Positions 15,572 to 18,367 of a stretch of DNA of 18,367 bases are shown one piece after another. The position numbers and the translations under genes were made by a program. Origin of the DNA: CAYLJJ01 sp964384025 (GTDB taxonomy: Bacteria; Myxococcota_A; Bradymonadia; UBA7976; UBA1532); assembly GCA_964384025.1 (NCBI GenBank), contig CAYLJJ010000112.1, forward strand, positions 1 to 18,367, in the 5' to 3' direction. A model generated the notes under the pieces. The model was given only the letters and a program-made list of their open reading frames with translations, searched no databases and was not told where the DNA came from. The stretch's first letter is position 1, and each line of letters starts with the position of its first letter.

Positions 15572-16327
15572 ATGTTTCGTGTCCTTAGCTCTCTCTTCAT
15601 CCTCAGCCTGGCTCTCTGGGGCTGTGATGCAGATCTTGATGACTCCTTGGATGGGGGCAGCGCGGGCGCTTCAGGGGCTGATGCTCTAGCGGGTACCGGC
15701 GGCTCCGCTGCAGGCGGAGCTGCAGGTGAGGAGCCTGACGAAGGTGTTGGAGGCGTAGACGCTGGAGGCGCGGGTGCTGGAAATAGCGTTGGGGGTGTAG
15801 AGCCTGACTGGGGTCCTGGAGGCGGCGCTGGCGAGGAGTTTGATTGGGGTCCTGGAGGCGGTCCTGGCGGCGAAGATTGGGATTGGGGTCCTGTCGGTGG
15901 TTCTGGCGGCGAAGATTGGGATTGGGGTCCTGGAGGCGCCGGTGGTATGGAACCTGATTGGGGTCCTGGAGGCGCCGGTGGTATGGAACCTGACTGGGGT
16001 CCTGGAGGCGCCGGTGGACATGCATTCTTGAGCTGTGATGAGGCTGGCCTGGAGAGCTGCTTCTCTAACTATGACTGCTCTCAAGGTACGGTCTGTGAAG
16101 ATATCAGCGACGGTGAGGGTATCGCCTGCTGCGTTCCAGGCGCTCTAGGGCCTGGACAGGCCGGGGATCCTTGCCAAAGAGAGTCAGATTGCGAGACCGC
16201 AGTTTGTATCGACAATCTCTGCTCTAACCTCTGTATGAACCCTGGGGATTGCCCTGAAGGGATGCAGGACTGTCGCCTCATCATGTTCAGCGAGAGCGAA
16301 GATATGTGGTGTTTCCCCGAGCATTGA
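15572..16327 (+). CDS. Gly/Trp-repeat, Cys-rich lipoprotein of unknown function
   Basis: I chose ATG 15572 (GGAG 6 nt upstream) over the in-frame TTG at 15560, giving 251 residues. The signal peptide MFRVLSSLFILSLALWGC has Cys18 as lipid site, with Asp at +2, which in E. coli favours inner-membrane retention. A Gly/Ala-rich stretch is followed by six DWGPGG-centred repeats, then a compact C-terminal domain of about 100 residues with many Cys (CDEAGLESCFSNYDC, ACCVPG, DPCQRESDCETAVC, LCSNLCMNPGDC) that looks disulfide-bonded. Cys-rich modules of this kind are common in myxobacterial and related surface lipoproteins. It may be a surface binding protein; no enzyme motif is present. The stop is 7 nt from the convergent methyltransferase stop. 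Confidence 0.88.
   Translation: MFRVLSSLFILSLALWGCDADLDDSLDGGSAGASGADALAGTGGSAAGGAAGEEPDEGVGGVDAGGAGAGNSVGGVEPDWGPGGGAGEEFDWGPGGGPGGEDWDWGPVGGSGGEDWDWGPGGAGGMEPDWGPGGAGGMEPDWGPGGAGGHAFLSCDEAGLESCFSNYDCSQGTVCEDISDGEGIACCVPGALGPGQAGDPCQRESDCETAVCIDNLCSNLCMNPGDCPEGMQDCRLIMFSESEDMWCFPEH
15806..16018 (+). repeat. Six degenerate 36-39 bp repeats encoding DWGPGG units
   Basis: Each unit begins GA(C/T)TGGGGTCCTG and encodes Asp-Trp-Gly-Pro followed by Gly-rich residues. The first three units are 13 residues long and end in EEF or EDW; the last three are 12 residues, ending in MEP twice and then running into the Cys-rich domain. The MEP units are nearly identical at DNA level, pointing to recent duplication. 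The regular Trp spacing sets this apart from the plain Gly-Ala stalk in the esterase. Confidence 0.9.
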
Positions 16328-16334
16328 TCTGGAT

Positions 16335-17144
16335 TCAGTGCTCTCCCAAGCTACAGCTTCCACAGCCCTTGATCTTGGGGGGCTTGGGCAGCTTGCGCTC
16401 ATCTGTTTCCAGGGGGTGACAGATCAGGATCCGGTTCATCGGGCTGATGACTCTGGGGATATGGCTCCACTCCACCTGATAGCTCGCCGCCTCCATCTGA
16501 TAGCTTCGGTGTACATCTGTGGACAGCTCTCGCCCCAGATGGGCGCGCAGAGCCTTGGGAGCCCCTGGCGCGGTATGGCCATAGCAGCAAGGCATAATCG
16601 CGACCGGAGCTCTAAGAGCTAGAGCTACAGCGAGACAGTCATCGCTGCGACCTCCACAGGCGTGAACCCCTAAGATCGCGGTGCCTGGTTTGAGAAGTTG
16701 GGGAGCTTGTTGTAGGGATATCTCCTCATAGCGAACCTTGGGCGCTACCCAAGAGCCCAGAGCGCAGACCGCCTCAAAGAGACCCTGAAAAGATTTGGGT
16801 TGGCGATGATCGATCAGCGTGACCTCTTTGACCTTTCGCTCCAAGAGCGCAAAGAGGAGACCTGTAAACCCATGTCCACAGCAGAGATCCGCCATCCTCT
16901 CTCTGCGGAGACGGCGACGCACCCGGGCGAAAAACTCCAGACCTTCGCAGAACTCCTTCATATCTAGAGCGCCACGCTCTGCCAGGGCTTGAGCTAGGCG
17001 ATGGATCATGCTCTCCCCAGGAAAAAGCTTCATCCAGGAGGGGGCTAAGCGGTGCTTGAGATTGGCCTGAGGTCTCAGCTCTGGATCGTTAAACTGTCGC
17101 AGGATCTTAAAGGGAGGATCTGGATAAAGAGGCAGAGTCTTCAT
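16335..17144 (-). CDS. SAM-dependent methyltransferase, Methyltransf_32-like
   Basis: A 269-residue protein from the ATG at 17144; a TTG start at 17162 adds six residues and cannot be excluded, and neither has a clear Shine-Dalgarno. A helical N-terminal part (ILRQFNDPELRPQANL, AERGALDMKEFCEGLEFF) precedes the SAM-binding motif MADLCCGHGFTGLLFALLE near residues 82-95 and an acidic strand end (VTLIDHRQPKSF). The later HACGGRSDDCLAVALAL and IMPCCYGH (about 183-188) recall the methyltransferase domain with HACGDxTD and PCCY motifs. The substrate is unknown; RNA, protein and small molecules are all possible. The C-terminus ends in GCGSCSLGEH, a CxxC tail that may bind metal. Confidence 0.85.
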   Translation of the reverse strand: MKTLPLYPDPPFKILRQFNDPELRPQANLKHRLAPSWMKLFPGESMIHRLAQALAERGALDMKEFCEGLEFFARVRRRLRRERMADLCCGHGFTGLLFALLERKVKEVTLIDHRQPKSFQGLFEAVCALGSWVAPKVRYEEISLQQAPQLLKPGTAILGVHACGGRSDDCLAVALALRAPVAIMPCCYGHTAPGAPKALRAHLGRELSTDVHRSYQMEAASYQVEWSHIPRVISPMNRILICHPLETDERKLPKPPKIKGCGSCSLGEH

Positions 17145-17225
17145 CAGGTGTTTATAAAGCAAAGAGCTGATGTTGTGGGGACTCTCTGCTTGAAAAGAGG
17201 CCGTTCAGAATAACAGCCACGCTGC

Positions 17226-17882
17226 TCACTCAGCGATGATCGCGGAGATCTCAAGTTCTCCCTCTAGAGTTTGAAGGAGCAGCATTGTTGTTCCCCCACC
17301 AAAGGAGATCAACTCGCTGGTGATGGGGCGTGTGCTTTGAGAATCCTGTCCTGCGTTGAAGACCTTTACCTCGATCTTTTGGGCCGGGATATTTGTGAAG
17401 TCTGAGAAGCTGCGCTTGCCCAAGTTGCTCGCCAACAGCTTCTCCCCTGCGTAGACATCATAGCTGTAATCGTCAGTATCCATATTGACCACCTCCACCG
17501 GCACCTCTCCCTGAGCGCTCAGGGGAGCGGGTTGGTCAACGCTCCAGAAATCAACCCCCTGCCCATCTGCGCTCTTGATGAAGGCGATAAGATAGGGCTG
17601 CTCTCCCATCTTGAACTCCTTCTGTGCGAGAACCTCTAAGGCCCCTGAGTTGCGTAGGCTGAGAGTACGGATTCCTACAGGGATCGCCTCTGGAGGGGTC
17701 ATCTCTTTGGGGCTGAGGTTGAGCAGAAACTCTCCATCGATGAAGACCTCCATCTGACCTAGGTGTCCAACTTCATGAAGAAAGATCACATGAGCTTCAG
17801 GATCTTTGTCTTCACCTTCATCTCCACCGCAGGCAGAGAGGGAGAGGAGAGAGAAGCTAAGGAAGAGTGAACAGGTTCGCAT
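17226..17882 (-). CDS. DUF4397-like lipoprotein
   Basis: I place the start at ATG 17882 (AGGAG 7 nt upstream; 218 residues), although the frame stays open to 18104 without start evidence. The signal peptide MRTCSLFLSFSLLSLSAC has Cys18 as lipid site, followed by acidic GGDEGEDKD. The mature part has two related beta-rich halves of DUF4397 style: EVGHLGQMEVFIDGEFLLNL with IPVGIRTLSLRN, then VEVVNMDTDDYSYDVYAGEK with IPAQKIEVKVFNAG. Such domains are extracellular beta-sandwiches of unknown function. It lies 81 nt upstream of the methyltransferase start on the same strand, so cotranscription is possible. Confidence 0.82.
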   Translation of the reverse strand: MRTCSLFLSFSLLSLSACGGDEGEDKDPEAHVIFLHEVGHLGQMEVFIDGEFLLNLSPKEMTPPEAIPVGIRTLSLRNSGALEVLAQKEFKMGEQPYLIAFIKSADGQGVDFWSVDQPAPLSAQGEVPVEVVNMDTDDYSYDVYAGEKLLASNLGKRSFSDFTNIPAQKIEVKVFNAGQDSQSTRPITSELISFGGGTTMLLLQTLEGELEISAIIAE

Positions 17883-18183
17883 TTTGGGCTCCTGTCTGAA
17901 TTGGCCGGGAGTGTGAAAGATTTTTGGGCTCGTTCGCAAGTCTTGAGGAGAGTAGATGCAGATCTTAGGCCCAGAAATTCTACTTGGGATATACCCAGTT
18001 GAAACAGCGCTCGTGATTGCGGTTCCTGCATCGAATTTTTGGCCGGGTGGATAAGAACAGGGATCTCTCCCAAGGCCGCAAAAGGCAATAAACTCAGCAA
18101 ACAACTCCTCCTCAGAGCGCTTGCACAGCCCTGAGGCTATAGGCAGGCTATACCCTAAAAAGTAAAAAATCGAGGGAGAGTCG
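17883..18183. promoter_or_regulatory. Intergenic region between the DUF4397-like gene and the right-end small ORF
   Basis: I see no gene here, although a minus-strand frame stays open by chance to 18104. The only clear structure is a direct repeat, AGGCTATA at 18134-18141 and 18145-18152, with an 11-bp period, about one helical turn. This could be an operator or part of a promoter: TATACC at 18149-18154 is a poor -10 candidate and no -35 is spaced correctly. An A-rich stretch (18155-18170) follows, where composition begins to turn AT-rich. Confidence 0.25.
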
Positions 18184-18321
18184 TTGCGCTATCGTTTCAG
18201 AGCCATCTTGTTCACAGCACTCACGCTGTGTTCAGGTTGCCTATCCTCATATGAACCAAATTACACATATGATCAAAAGGTCAGAGTTGATCATCATACA
18301 CAAGATCTAAATAGGGTGTAA
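18184..18321 (+). CDS. Possible 45-residue lipoprotein
   Basis: A TTG codon 5 nt after a strong purine-rich site (GGGAG, 18174-18178) opens a short frame to TAA at 18319-18321. The product begins MRYRFRAILFTALTLCSGC, which has a basic n-region, a hydrophobic core and a lipobox-like CSGC with Cys19, then a polar tail (LSSYEPNYTYDQ) with paired His. The Cys at position -3 is unusual for a lipobox. The region is AT-richer than the rest of the window and is full of inverted repeats, so it may instead be non-coding or the start of a gene broken by frameshift. Confidence 0.4.
   Translation: MRYRFRAILFTALTLCSGCLSSYEPNYTYDQKVRVDHHTQDLNRV
18247..18292. repeat. Two adjacent inverted repeats near the right end
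   Basis: TCATATG (18247-18253) pairs with CATATGA (18266-18272) across 12 nt, and directly after it GATCAA (18271-18276) pairs with TTGATC (18287-18292) across 10 nt. A third stem, CACAGC (18213-18218) with GCTGTG (18225-18230), lies just upstream. They could be protein-binding sites or RNA hairpins. Confidence 0.5.
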
Positions 18322-18367
18322 CTCTCAGCATAGGCGTTAGATTAAGCAGACTTAGGACGAAACTGAA

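Noticed and set aside
17883..18104. 74-codon N-terminal extension of the DUF4397-like gene
   Set aside because: The ATG at 17882 has a clear ribosome site and a lipobox signal peptide; an upstream extension would bury that signal inside the protein.
1..18367. CRISPR arrays, tRNA or rRNA genes, complete insertion sequences
   Set aside because: The only regular repeats are in-frame coding repeats; no cloverleaf, rRNA-like sequence or transposase was seen.

Overview
The window comes from a moderately GC-rich Gram-negative bacterium. The best guess is a deltaproteobacterial lineage such as Myxococcota or Bradymonadota. The reasons are the many type II lipoproteins, Gly/Ala-rich low-complexity stalks behind several lipobox cysteines, Asp-rich calcium-type loops, a SpoIID-like protein in a lipoprotein-rich context, and frequent GTG and TTG starts. 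This is inferred from protein style, not from a marker gene. No tRNA, rRNA, CRISPR array or complete mobile element was seen.

Layout. Bases 1-~62 read as the 3' end of a group II intron: the distal strand of domain V, then a complete domain VI hairpin with a bulged A. It abuts a minus-strand gene (55-2868) for a large alpha/beta-hydrolase lipoprotein that lacks the expected nucleophile Ser. A divergent spacer of 304 bp leads to a four-gene plus-strand operon (3173-10573): glutamine-dependent NAD+ synthetase (nadE), a small lipoprotein, an 1108-residue beta-propeller/repeat/coiled-coil/four-TM protein, and a nucleoside kinase carrying an extra N-terminal cyclic-nucleotide-binding-like domain. 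After nadE (ATG) the starts are GTG, GTG and TTG, each with a purine-rich ribosome site.

Convergent to the operon is a small lipoprotein gene (10589-11065, minus) that appears to carry two compensating single-base frameshifts. Divergent from it is an esterase lipoprotein with nine 18-bp repeats and an intact Ser-Asp-His triad, followed by an unknown 206-residue protein. That gene overlaps a minus-strand TlpA-like thioredoxin by 4 bp at their 3' ends. Next on the plus strand come a SpoIID/LytB-like lipoprotein, leucyl/phenylalanyl-tRNA-protein transferase (aat) and a Gly/Trp-repeat, Cys-rich lipoprotein. The right end has a minus-strand methyltransferase, a DUF4397-like lipoprotein, and an AT-richer tail that may encode a 45-residue lipoprotein.

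How the genes relate. Most of the window is cell-envelope biology: eight of about fifteen genes carry lipoprotein-type signal peptides. Embedded housekeeping functions are NAD synthesis, nucleoside phosphorylation and N-end-rule tagging. The most unusual items are the kinase fusion, the large propeller/coiled-coil membrane protein encoded just before it, and the intron end that seems to supply the hydrolase stop codon.
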